From NCBI RefSeq assembly GCF_036884655.1, contig NC_088345.1:23283001-23347000 (forward strand): a DNA stretch of 64,000 nucleotides, in the 5' to 3' direction. This document shows positions 35,763 to 45,646 of the stretch, piece after piece. This stretch comes from Musa acuminata AAA Group. Lineage: Eukaryota > Streptophyta > Magnoliopsida > Zingiberales > Musaceae. The position numbers and the translations under genes were made by a program. The notes under the pieces were generated by a model, which was not told the origin of the DNA, did no database searches, and saw only the letters and a program-made list of their open reading frames with translations. Within the stretch, counting starts at the first letter, position 1. Every line of letters begins with the position of its first letter.

Positions 35763-37745
35763 TTACCCCACTCCTCCTTTGGTACTCTCTTGCTTTTGCC
35801 GAGTGAATATCGTGGAGGCAGCATAGTGCTTTACAGGCTTGTCGGTCGGCCTCCTTCTGAATGGCTCTGAGCTCTCCTTCGGTGGCCTAGATCTGGCTGA
35901 GAGGGGTTCCTCTCTGCATCCTTGATCTGAGCTCATCCAGTTTCTGTTGGTACTGTTGGACATGGTCTTCAATAGTCGGTTGAGACATGCCGTTGCCTTC
36001 GGGTTCGGGTTTATTTGAACTTCCTGAGTGGCTTCCAGTAGTAAAAACACTTGCTCGTTTGGCCATCCTGAAACTAAAATATTTATTAGTCTGGATAAAG
36101 AATCGGCAAGGATATTACTTGCTCCTTCGATGTGCTCAAATTTTATCTCTACGCCGCTCCCTGTTATATAGTCTACGAAAGCCATCCACCATACCCTGGA
36201 AGGTTTGTTCTGGGTAGACTTGTTGAAGAAGCTGATAATTGCTTGACAGTCTGTCCTGATAATTATCTCCCTTTTATCCAGAAAATATATTTTTAAGGAT
36301 TCTAGGGTCTTCATGACCGCATGCATCTTTGCATCAATAGTGGACTTGATGGGACTGAATTTTCCACTAGCATATGCACAGACCTTCTCAGTGTTTTAGG
36401 GGTCATTTTCATGTTTTTTCCATTTGCATACCCCGCCCCATCCTTCCATACATCCGTTAGTTTCGAGGATGATAAAACTTCCTTCAGGAGGTACCTCCAG
36501 ATCTGGGAGGTTTTTAACAAGATTTTTGATGTTTCTGATGAGCTTCTAATCTTGCTCATTAAGCCTCCTTTCTCCAGTTGGGCTGGTCTTAGCGTAGAGT
36601 GGGCCAAGCAGTCTGCCCAAGTTAGGTATATAGTTTCGGGCGTAGTTGAGTATCCCTAACTAGGACCTGAGCCCCTTTTTGGTAGTGAGATCTTTCTCTT
36701 GATACTCAGTGATTTTCTTAATGATATGGGGTTGTAGTTTGATTTTTGAATTCCCTAATATTGCTCCGAGGAATTCTATTTCCTTGACTGCTATCTTCAT
36801 CTTTGATGGGCTTAATACCAGGCCATTTTCCTGGCAGATTTTTAGCATTTGGGCCAAGTGTCGGGCATGGTCGCTTTCATTCTCAAAGAAGACCAGGATA
36901 TCATCAATGTATACTGCTATATATTCTTCTGTGCCTTTGAAGCATTCATCCATCTTTCTCTGGAATATTTCTGGTGCATTCTTTAGCCCAAATGGCATAG
37001 CAAGCCATTCATATAGTCCATCAGGAACCCAAAAGGTAGTCCATTCAATTGAATCCGAGTGCATAGCAACCTGATGGAAACCAGACTTTAGGTCAAATTT
37101 CGAATATACTTTGCTATTGCTGACCTTTTTTAGGATGGTGTTGATTCCGGGAAGACTATATTGGTCTTTTTCCGTAATGTCATTTAGCCTTTTGTAATTG
37201 AAAACCATCCTTTCTTTGCCCTTTTTCTCTATTCCAGTAGTTAGATCAATAGTTGTCCCTGAGTTGACAATTATGGCCGTCGTCCGGTGTCTGCTCTTGC
37301 TGGGCCTTATCACTCCTATTTCCAGTAGGGCCCTTATGTGCTTTGAAAATACTTCCTTGGCCTACGGTGTAAGGTGTTTCAGGGGCTTGTCTTCTACTGT
37401 GAAATCAGGGTTTTTGATCTCTAGTTTGCACTGAATTTTGTTCTTTCCCCAGTGCTTAAGGGGGTCCTCTCCGATGTATCCTTGGGCTTTTAGTTGATTT
37501 AGTAGGCCTCCAAATTTTGCCCTGATAGTACTGTCGCTCTGTTGGGCTTCAGTTGAGAAGTACACTGCTTCTTGAATCTGGATGTAGTCATCTTCTTCGA
37601 GATCCAATTCCTCTATGGCTGCTGCGGCTGGGATGTAGGGTAGTGTGTTAACCGTAGTAAGGTTCTTATAAAAAGTGACTATGTTACCTTCTATCCTTAC
37701 TCCTCCTTGCATTGCCCTTGTGAAATTGCATCCGATTATCATCTG
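35763..37745 (-). pseudogene. ORF3 C-terminal part: protease end, RT and RNase H, broken
   Basis: The right edge starts at the IIGCNF block that follows the aspartic protease. The RT domain (about 36660-37313) keeps the YIDD catalytic motif and the KFDLKSGFHQ and MPFGLKNAP blocks. The RNase H region (about 35900-36500) keeps the TDCQA motif and GWGG. All pieces lie in one frame but are cut by TAG at 37364-37362, TAG at 36662-36660, TAG at 36548-36546 and TAA at 36398-36396. In a live virus this part copies RNA to DNA. It is inactive here. Confidence 0.88.
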
Positions 37746-38215
37746 TCATTTACCTATTTGGATAAGTAAATGACAGAAAATATAATGGTATTTTTCTGTT
37801 ATTATAAGTAATTGGATATTTACTTATAATGTGCCTAGAGTCATTTACAAATATAATACTTTCTGTATTATATTTGTAATTATATAAGAACTAGAAATAC
37901 CATTTCAAATATATAACTAAATAGTCTGATATATAACATTCACTAAAAAGAAATAGTTTAGTCTGATATATAACATTTATTTGTATTTAGTCATTTACAA
38001 ATATGCTATTGCCTAGAGTCAATTACAAATGGTATTCCCCAATTACAAATATACTTTCTTATATTTGTAATTATATTATATTTTCATTATAAGTAATTGG
38101 ATATTTGTATTTGTAAATGCTTTCTGTTAAATATAATGAAATTGGATATTATATTATAAGTAAATGCACGCTTACATATAAGAGTATTTGTATATGGCTG
38201 CATCTAAGAAATTAG
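37746..38215. other. AT-rich scrambled junction, right of pararetrovirus
   Basis: A hairpin (TGTCATTTAC with GTAAATGACA, 37744-37775) is followed by repeated short blocks: TAGTCTGATATATAACATT twice, GCCTAGAGTCA twice and ATAAGTAATTGGATATT twice. Several blocks recur in the left junction. Confidence 0.7.
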
Positions 38216-39137
38216 ATAATTCGTAGAAGCTCACATTAATAATTCATCATCTATTCAAGTAGTTCTCTTGTATCTTTGAGTACAAGACCATAATGAGGCT
38301 AATAAAACCAAGCATGCAATTAAACTCGATGGCCTTTATCTTGCAAGACTACTTTATCTTTATTTTTCATGCTTTTATTTTAAAAAATAATATATTTTAA
38401 ATATTATTTCAAATATTAAGAAGATAATAGGTGTATTGAGATCCATAGTAGTTACATCACAAGTAAAGATGAAGATTGAATTAGACTTTTAATATCCCTA
38501 CTAACAAATATACACTCTTTTTTTTTACTAATAATTAAGACTTTTTATACTGTATCTTTAAGTACAATACACACATATGGACTTACTGTATTTGATTTTG
38601 ATAAGAAAAGCTAATCTTGAATTTCATAGAGATTTGGACATAAACTGTACTATGCAGGTGAAATTTTACTGTGCAGATTTTGAAGTATAACAGTTTAGAC
38701 GTAAAAGATCAATGGTTTATATTCAAAATTTTTTGACAAAACCAAAGAAAAATCTGCTATTAGGAAGTGTCAAAGTTGTCCTAAAAATTTCATAGAGATT
38801 TGGATAAAAAAAATACAATAGCAAGTTCAAATAGACTGTGCTATGCGGTTGGAATTCTGCAATGTATCTTTCGTCGTAGAGATGAAAACTTTGTGATGAA
38901 AAGTTTATGCAGCAATTTTGGAACAATTTTTTTTGGATTTTCAAATAAGGATAACTAAATTCCAGTAGTAGTAAAGTAGAAAACCAGAATTTTTTGCAAT
39001 TCATGGGGAGATCAAAGGATGATCTGCGGTGGTGGAGATGACGACGGAATTTAGCGACGATCTTTTAAGCAATTATGGGAATTGCTTTGGGTGGCTGTGG
39101 AGGGCCCATGGAAGGGTAGCGAGATGCCAAAAATGCT
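38216..39137 (-). other. leader-like remnant of copia-type element J
   Basis: Downstream of the J primer site on the minus strand lies a GC-moderate leader of about 130 bases. AT-rich sequence with no recognisable domain follows up to the viral junction. The frame at 38723-39004 shows no motif. Confidence 0.4.
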
Positions 39138-39151
39138 GCTCTGATACTAGG
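39138..39151 (-). other. primer binding site of element J
   Basis: CCTAGTATCAGAGC on the minus strand next to the LTR end, one change from the tRNA-Met type. Confidence 0.7.
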
Positions 39152-39546
39152 TATTAGAACTCTTGCAGATTCTAAACTTGTGGTTGATCTCTTTAGGGGA
39201 TCGACGACCTACTTAGAACTCTATAGGGGTTCCTCCCTTGGAGTTGCTACTCAAAGGTTGTCGAAAAGATTCATCTATTACTTATCAAAAGATAAGAAAT
39301 ACATAACTATTTATAGGGCTTCTAAACCCTAACTCATAATAGGACTCCTACTTAAGACTCCTACTTCTAACTAACTCCTAATAGGACTATACTCAAGACT
39401 CCTATTACTTTATAACTCCTTATTCTTCTCTAAGAAACAACCTCCTAACCCTAGTTGGCCTTTTCACATCTTTAATAGGGGTCTGCCTAGGTAGGTTTTA
39501 CATGAATGTCCCTATCAATTAGGACTCTCCTAGCTAGAGTCCTAAC
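39152..39546 (-). mobile_element. J: copia-type LTR (395 bp)
   Basis: The minus strand runs from TGTTAGGACTCTAGC to GAGTTCTAATA, with a TATAAATA box at 39315-39308. A PBS follows on the interior side. Only this LTR and a remnant leader remain. It is inserted in the gag of A4. Confidence 0.75.
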
Positions 39547-39612
39547 AAGTGACTTGGGACAAATCGATAAAAGCGATGTGACAAACTATGCCTTAACAGC
39601 TTTCGATGATAA
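39547..39612 (+). pseudogene. gag: gag C-terminal piece of older Sirevirus A4
   Basis: The short frame SDLGQIDKSDVTNYALTAFD matches the end of A2 Gag (NYALTIFND). It continues at 47678 after the A3 insertion. Confidence 0.65.
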
Positions 39613-40464
39613 TGTTGAATCTCATATTTTGATGACGAAACTACTTGATATATGTTTATGATTTAATCTGCATTTTGAGTGACGCAGGATGCTTCATTCA
39701 GGATGAGGCAATTAAAGCAGAAAAATCATGTTGTGCCGGAAGAACATGTCAGAAGATCGGACGTCGGGCCGGTGGATCGATCGACGTATTGACAGAAGGC
39801 TTCAGGTCGTGGACTCGGGCATCAGGCCAAGAAGAGCGGGTATTGTTCCAAGGATATCGGAGTTGCGGAGTCAACTGGCCGATTGGGCAATAGGCTGCAG
39901 GAGAGGACGATGCGCCGAAGAATCGGACGAAGTGTCGAGGGACCAATGACATGCCGGACAACTTGGTTAATTGCTTAGGATTAATTGTCTCGATCGAAGT
40001 TTTGTTTTAAGTGTGCAGGATTAACTACGATGGAAGAAAGACATGCAGCAGGAGTTGCGCTGGAGTCAAGACAATGATCACGTTGGGAGTTCGAGAGTTC
40101 GACGGAAGTTCGGACAGTCGTCGAAGGTTCTATGGGAACAAATCCGAGAAGTCCATAAGCTTGCCAAAAGAAGCTCATCGGAACTCGCAAAGTGGATCGT
40201 TGCAAGTCCAGGAGTTTGCTGGAAGTCCGCAGGAGCATCACCGAGGGTTCATCGGATGATCAACGGAAGTTTGCCGGAAACTCGCCAGAAGAAGTGATTG
40301 ACGCACCGGAGCAAGCTACAGAAATTGACTTAGGAATTATCGTAGTTAGCACAATGATTAAGTTGGAAATGGGAGGTGATCCCATTAACTTAATCTTGGG
40401 GCAATTGGGCCCCTAAAAAAACCCAAATTGGGCCGAATGGATCAACCCATTCGGACCCTGATTG

Positions 40465-40640
40465 CTGTGGGAGGTGCAACCGCCCAAGCTAGGAGGTGGC
40501 ACCGCCTGAGCTCGATCTTCGAGCTTTGCCAGGCGGTGCAACCGCCTCAGTCAGGAGGTGCAACTGTCTGAGCTTGGTCTTCGAGCTCTGGCAAGAGGTG
40601 CAACTACCCCAGTTAGGAGGTGCAACCGCCTGATCCCGGA
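40465..40640 (+). repeat. LTR palindrome cluster, A3 5' LTR
   Basis: It contains AGGCGGTGCAACCGCCT (7-base arms, 3-base spacer) and variants GGAGGTGCAACCGCC, alternating with GAGCTCGATCTTCGAGC. It has about two modules fewer than the 3' LTR. Confidence 0.85.
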
Positions 40641-40690
40641 ATTCCGAGAATTAATAGTTTTGAGCTCCAAATTTGAACTGGGTTAGGGCC

Positions 40691-40698
40691 TATAAATA
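40691..40698 (+). promoter_or_regulatory. TATA box, A3 5' LTR
   Basis: TATAAATA just downstream of the palindrome cluster; the same arrangement occurs at 46848-46855. Confidence 0.7.
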
Positions 40699-41517
40699 CC
40701 CCACCCATTCAACATTGAAAGAGCATGAACTTACATCGAATTCTTGATCTTTTTCTGTGATTCTTAGAGCTCAAAATTATTGTAGAGGCCAAAAGTTCTT
40801 CTCCATCTGTTCTTCCAAGTTCTGAGTTGTAAAGAAAGGAGAGAAAATTCTGTAAGGGTTGTCTCGTAAGCCTGTCAAAAGGAGTGAAACTATAAAAGGT
40901 TGGTTGGCCTTCGCCTATTGAAGGAAGACCTCTAGTTGACGTCGGTGACCTCATCGGTGGAGGAAGCCAAAAGTGGAGAAGGTCAAGATTGACCGAACCA
41001 CTCTAAATCTCGGTTTGCATTTACTTTGAGCATATTATCTTTACTGCAAACCTCCTCTATAGCTTACTGCTTTCTGCGCATATACGATCTAGTTTCAAGC
41101 GTTGCACTTTCCGAATCAGCATTTAGACGTAAAACTATTTTTTCATACGATCATCAGATTTCAGTTTGCGTTTACGTCTTGATTTCAATCATAACTGCAA
41201 ACTACCTTTATGTCCTTGCTTAAACTACATCTAGCCTAATTAAGTAATTTACGAATCAACATTTAGATGTAAATCAGCTTCTTCGTACGAACGTTGTATT
41301 TCAGTTTGCGCTTATATTCTGGTTTTCATCATAACTGCAAACTGCCTTCATAAGATTGATTTTAACGTCATCTCGCTTGATCTTAAGTTAAAGTAATCTT
41401 AGAATCAGCTTTCACAACGAAATCGTTTTTATCGTTCGAACGTGTTTTATCGTTGAAAGATTTCCGCTGCACTAATTCACCCCCCCCCCCCCTCTTAGTG
41501 CTCTTGATCCTAATAAT

Positions 41518-41529
41518 TGGTATCAGAGC
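41518..41529 (+). other. primer binding site of A3
   Basis: TGGTATCAGAGC, an exact tRNA-Met type site, two bases after the LTR. Confidence 0.9.
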
Positions 41530-41613
41530 GGGGTTAACTCTCAAACGGATTAAAACCCAAGAGAGATGGCTTACGCCGGAAACTAAGAGGGCCATTCTAT
41601 TACACGTCCACCC

Positions 41614-42351
41614 ATGTTCAATGGGACGGACTACACCTATTGGAAGACCCGAATGAGGATCTTTCTTATTTCTATGGATGTTGAACTTTGGAATCTTGTT
41701 GAAAACAGTTTTTCAAAGTTTTGTCTTCCAATGATCGATTGGAATGATTTGGAGAAGAAGTATTTTTCTTTAACCGCAAAGACTATGAATGCCTTATTTT
41801 GCGCTTTGGACAAAAATGAGTTTAACCGGATTTCTATGTGCGAAACAGCTTTTGACATCACGCACGAGGGAACTAGTAGAGTCAAAGACTCGAAAGTTAA
41901 CATTTTATTGCATGATTTTGAGCTTTTTCGAATGCAACCAAGCGAGACTATAGGCGACATGTACACCCGTTTCACGGATGTCGTCAATAGTTTAAGAGCT
42001 CTTGGAAAATGTTTTTCGGATTTTGAAATTGTAAACAAAATTTTGCGTTCTCTTTCTAAGAAGTGGGATTCAAAAGTAACTGCAATACAAGAAGCTAAAA
42101 ACCTAGACAACTTACCACTTGAAGAAGTAATTGGTTCGTTGATGACATATGAAATGGTGCACAATGCACATGATGAACATGATGAACAAAATCACCTTCC
42201 AAAGAATAGGAAGGATTTGGAACTCCGGACAAATGAATACCACTTGAGCGATGACTCAAGTGATGAGGACAATGATGAACTTGAACTTCGAACACTAAAT
42301 CTTAATAAGTTTATTAAACAAAAATCTAAAATAGACAATGAACTTGAATGA
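41614..42351 (+). CDS. gag: Sirevirus Gag, truncated but open (A3)
   Basis: 245 codons from MFNGTDYTYWKTRMRIF. The UBN2-type Gag core runs through LWNLVENSF, an RVKDSKVNILLHDFELF block and PSETIGDMYTRFTDVVN. Compared with A2 and I, about six residues are missing where they read the FDIW-to-ITHEG region, an in-frame deletion. The frame stops at TGA 42349-42351, but the same frame then stays open to beyond 42447, where similarity to longer Gag ends. There is no zinc knuckle. The true start may lie upstream, but an ATG at 41564 leads to a stop after six codons. A partial particle protein could in principle be made. Confidence 0.75.
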   Translation: MFNGTDYTYWKTRMRIFLISMDVELWNLVENSFSKFCLPMIDWNDLEKKYFSLTAKTMNALFCALDKNEFNRISMCETAFDITHEGTSRVKDSKVNILLHDFELFRMQPSETIGDMYTRFTDVVNSLRALGKCFSDFEIVNKILRSLSKKWDSKVTAIQEAKNLDNLPLEEVIGSLMTYEMVHNAHDEHDEQNHLPKNRKDLELRTNEYHLSDDSSDEDNDELELRTLNLNKFIKQKSKIDNELE

Positions 42352-45300
42352 AGGAAAAGACCAAAGAAGAGGAAGGCAACCAAGGATGATTCAAGAACTT
42401 CCAAAGGTGAAACGACAAATTGGGCTTTGACGGGTTTCGACTACATGGTAAGTAACTCAACTCTCTTGAATTATTTTGAAATTACTTGAAGTTTTTCATT
42501 AGTACTTAATTTAGATAGTAGGAATAGGAAATAAAAAATTATTTTTAAAAAAATATATCATGTTTTTCTTTGAAGAATTAAAAATTTGATCATGAAAAGT
42601 ATATTGCTAAGGTTTCGTGCATGTTTTGAAATGTTGAATGATGTATGCAACATTATGGATGATAGTTATATGATATGTGATGATTTTATGTCATGCATGA
42701 GCTTTTGAAGTAAATAATTTGAAACTCTCATTTTGGATTAACATGTTTTTGGTTTAATCATTTTTATGACGAATTAAGATGACATTCTCATGACATATTA
42801 AGATAACATAGTGCATGTACATCTATGTATGAATTTCTTGATAGTCTTTTGATGATAGATGTGATATCATGATGGTTTATTTTTGATGTGTTTGGTCTTG
42901 ACGGCTTTATGACGAAACTTATGTTTCGATTTTAAATGATGATACATATTTTCACAAAAAGACTTGAACACCCTCACATGAAATCAATTGTAATGAATTT
43001 TATATCCTATTGAGATTAATGAATTTATTTTACCAATCTTGTGAATCTCATGAAAATAAACATGATGAATATTCTGAAAATAAATGAGTATATCATGCAT
43101 TTGGTCTTAATGATTTCTCTTGAAAATACTTTTTGAAATCATATTTGATAATGAATATCAAGATATAAAAAGGATGTTATCATGGAATCATGCTTGATAA
43201 TTTATTTTACGAAATTTACCTTTCTATCTTGAAAGTTGACATTTTTTTTTAAAGCAAAGGCATGCTCATAAGAAGCAAATCACATTAATAGAAATTTATA
43301 AAAATGAAATATAATCCTCTATCTTATTGATTTTTCAAAAATCTATGCTTGTCATATATGAATTTATTGAATGTAATTTTGAGGATGATCTCAGACTTGA
43401 CAAATGCTTGATTCGTATTTACGACATAAGATACATTTTAAATATGAATCATGCTTCAATCATGTTAAATGCTTCGATCATTTTCTATCTCTAGAGTTCT
43501 CGATTTTGATGAAATACAAGTGATAAATTCATTTATGATATATTGTAAATCACTTGAATTATGAATGAGTTTTTTATGATGTGTTAAAAGAATCACTTAA
43601 AAAGAAAATGCTTTTCCCATCTTATCGAGATTAATGATTTCATGATATTGTGTGAATCTCAAAATTGATTTTGATGAAATAGTAATAACGTTATTCATGT
43701 TATGAATGTCAAAAATGATAATATCCTTCATGTGATAATATGAATACATGAAACACTTATGATATGATTTTTATATAATTCCGTGTATTCATAAAATATT
43801 TATCTCATCATCCAATAACTCTTCTTGATATTCCTTATGAGATGAAATGAAATAATGCATAAAATACAAATGAAGAGTTAATGATCATGCATAATAGGAT
43901 GTAATGAATTCTGACATTTAGATACCATCGTTTGAATATCTATGATCATGTTGCCAAAATGATATATCATGAATGCTTGAATATCATGTTTGATATGCTC
44001 ATAATGATGATTGATTTTTTGGTATCGTGCATAAAAAATGAAATGTAATGTTAATGAATTTGTGCATTGAAACTATAATGATGCACAAATAAGAATGATT
44101 ACTTACCTTTGTCATGATTTAGAAATTGATTTTTTCCCTTCTTTTTGCCAATGACATAGGGGGAGAAAGAGTTGCTAATGTGCATATCTCAAAGAGAAAA
44201 TTGCTAGCTTACTTGTCTTAAAATGTTGAAAATATTTTGCTAGCTTGTATATTGTAAACTTGCTATCGTACTATCATGATGATGAGCATGTCTTATCTTC
44301 ATGATTGTATTTGAAAAACTATGGCAAAAATATGTCCGAATGATTGAATTTGTAAAATTAATTTTCGGACTTTCTTGATTGAATGATCAAATCACTCAAC
44401 TGCCATGATGATTTTACACAATTACATGCCCTAATAACAGGTTGGAAATTATGTGCTTTGGATACAAAAAATTTCATGATAATAAGCATGTTTTGTCCTC
44501 ATGATTGTATTTGAAAATCAATAGCACAGCATTGTCCGAATGCATGAAAGTGTTAATTTCATTTTCAGATTCTCTTAACTATTGGTATCCTAACAATTGG
44601 ATTTTCGAATTATCCTTTTCCAGACTTAATAAGCATATGTCATATCAAGTTTAATTCATATTATTGATTTTTGACATATGGAATCAACTAGCAAATACAT
44701 CTCTCATACACTTATCATGTGAACAATATTTTGTTTTGAGAAATGGATTTGATAAAATGATTCCTACTTATAAATTCCTTCTTAAAAAAAGGAAGTCATT
44801 TTTACGTACAAGGATTTGACACATATCTTGATACTTGTAAAAATGAAGCGTGCTTTAATATCTTATCGATTTTAACTTCATTCGAGTAAGCTCAGAAATA
44901 GCTTTCCTCCTTCATGCAAAAAGAAAATAACAAATAAAATGGAAGAAGTTTTCAAAGCTATCTCCATGTCATGTTTTCCTTGAAATGTTTGAATATTTGG
45001 TATCTTATCACTCTTTGTTGAAAAATGACATGAACCTGCTTATGGCATCGCACTTATATTTAAAATTTTCTTATATCGTTCTCCTTTTTGTTGACGACAA
45101 AGGGGGAGAAATATATGAATTGATGCTATGAACACTGATGCTATGATTGCCAAATTTGCATTATGCCATGTTTGCATCATGTGTTAAGATGTCAAGAACT
45201 TGTATCGTAATTTTACGCGTTGATATCTTACCATGTGATGAAATGCTACAATTGATAAACACTTGAAATGTTTGCGTTATGATATCAAAAGCTTACATCG

Positions 45301-45632
45301 CAGTTTTATATGTTGATATTTGAAAATAGTAAACATGCATGATGATAAAACTTGATATTATGTTTTTCATGCAATGAGTTGAACCAATATCACAAACGCT
45401 TGATTGTGGTACTTCTCCATTTTGTTGATGACAAAGGGGGAGAAGTATGATGATATGCATAAGTTTATACATAAGTTCATGATGACGAGTTGCAAGTATT
45501 AATGATGAATATTGCAATGACTTGAATTCAGTTTGAATTCAAGGTTCTATCAATATGGCATATTGATAGGGAGAGTTTGTTTAAACTCCGGGAGTTAAGT
45601 TTAACTCCGTCATCAAGTGCTTGTCTTCATCA
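42352..45632 (+). other. non-coding interior of A3 with multiple PPT-like motifs
   Basis: AT-rich, no gene. Purine motifs GACATAGGGGGAGAA (about 44154), GACAAAGGGGGAGAA (about 45098) and GATGACAAAGGGGGAGAA (about 45428) recur at intervals before the true PPT. A GTAAGT directly follows the gag similarity at 42448-42453. Confidence 0.7.
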
Positions 45633-45646
45633 AAAAGGGGGAGATT
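45633..45646 (+). other. polypurine tract of A3
   Basis: AAAAAGGGGGAGAT region immediately before the 3' LTR start TGTTAAATCTCG. Confidence 0.88.

Larger units (their letters stand above)
32068..37745 (-). mobile_element. endogenous badnavirus-like pararetrovirus, circularly permuted
   Basis: On the minus strand from the right edge: protease end, RT and RNase H (ORF3 C-terminal part), intergenic promoter region, tRNA-Met primer site, ORF1, ORF2, then ORF3 N-terminal part (movement and capsid), which ends inside the capsid zinc-knuckle region at the left edge. A circular viral genome was therefore opened within ORF3. About 5.7 kb is present; badnavirus genomes are usually 7-8 kb, so the segment between the zinc knuckle and protease is missing. 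ORF2 and ORF3 contain stops and a frameshift. The copy cannot encode a complete virus. Confidence 0.88.
39613..41515 (+). repeat. 5' LTR of A3
   Basis: 1903 bp from TGTTGAATCTC to CCTAATA. The palindrome cluster is at about 40465-40640, TATAAATA at 40691-40698 and the C-tract hairpin at 41470-41500. Confidence 0.9.

Noticed and set aside
40465..40640. CRISPR-like array of short palindromic repeats
   Set aside because: Plant LTR modules with variable spacing, no uniform repeat-spacer pattern and no cas genes; they occur at the same place in every related LTR.
41518..41529. Possible tRNA-Met gene
   Set aside because: Only the 12-base primer site is present, with no cloverleaf sequence around it. 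The same applies at 35263-35278 and the other PBS sites.
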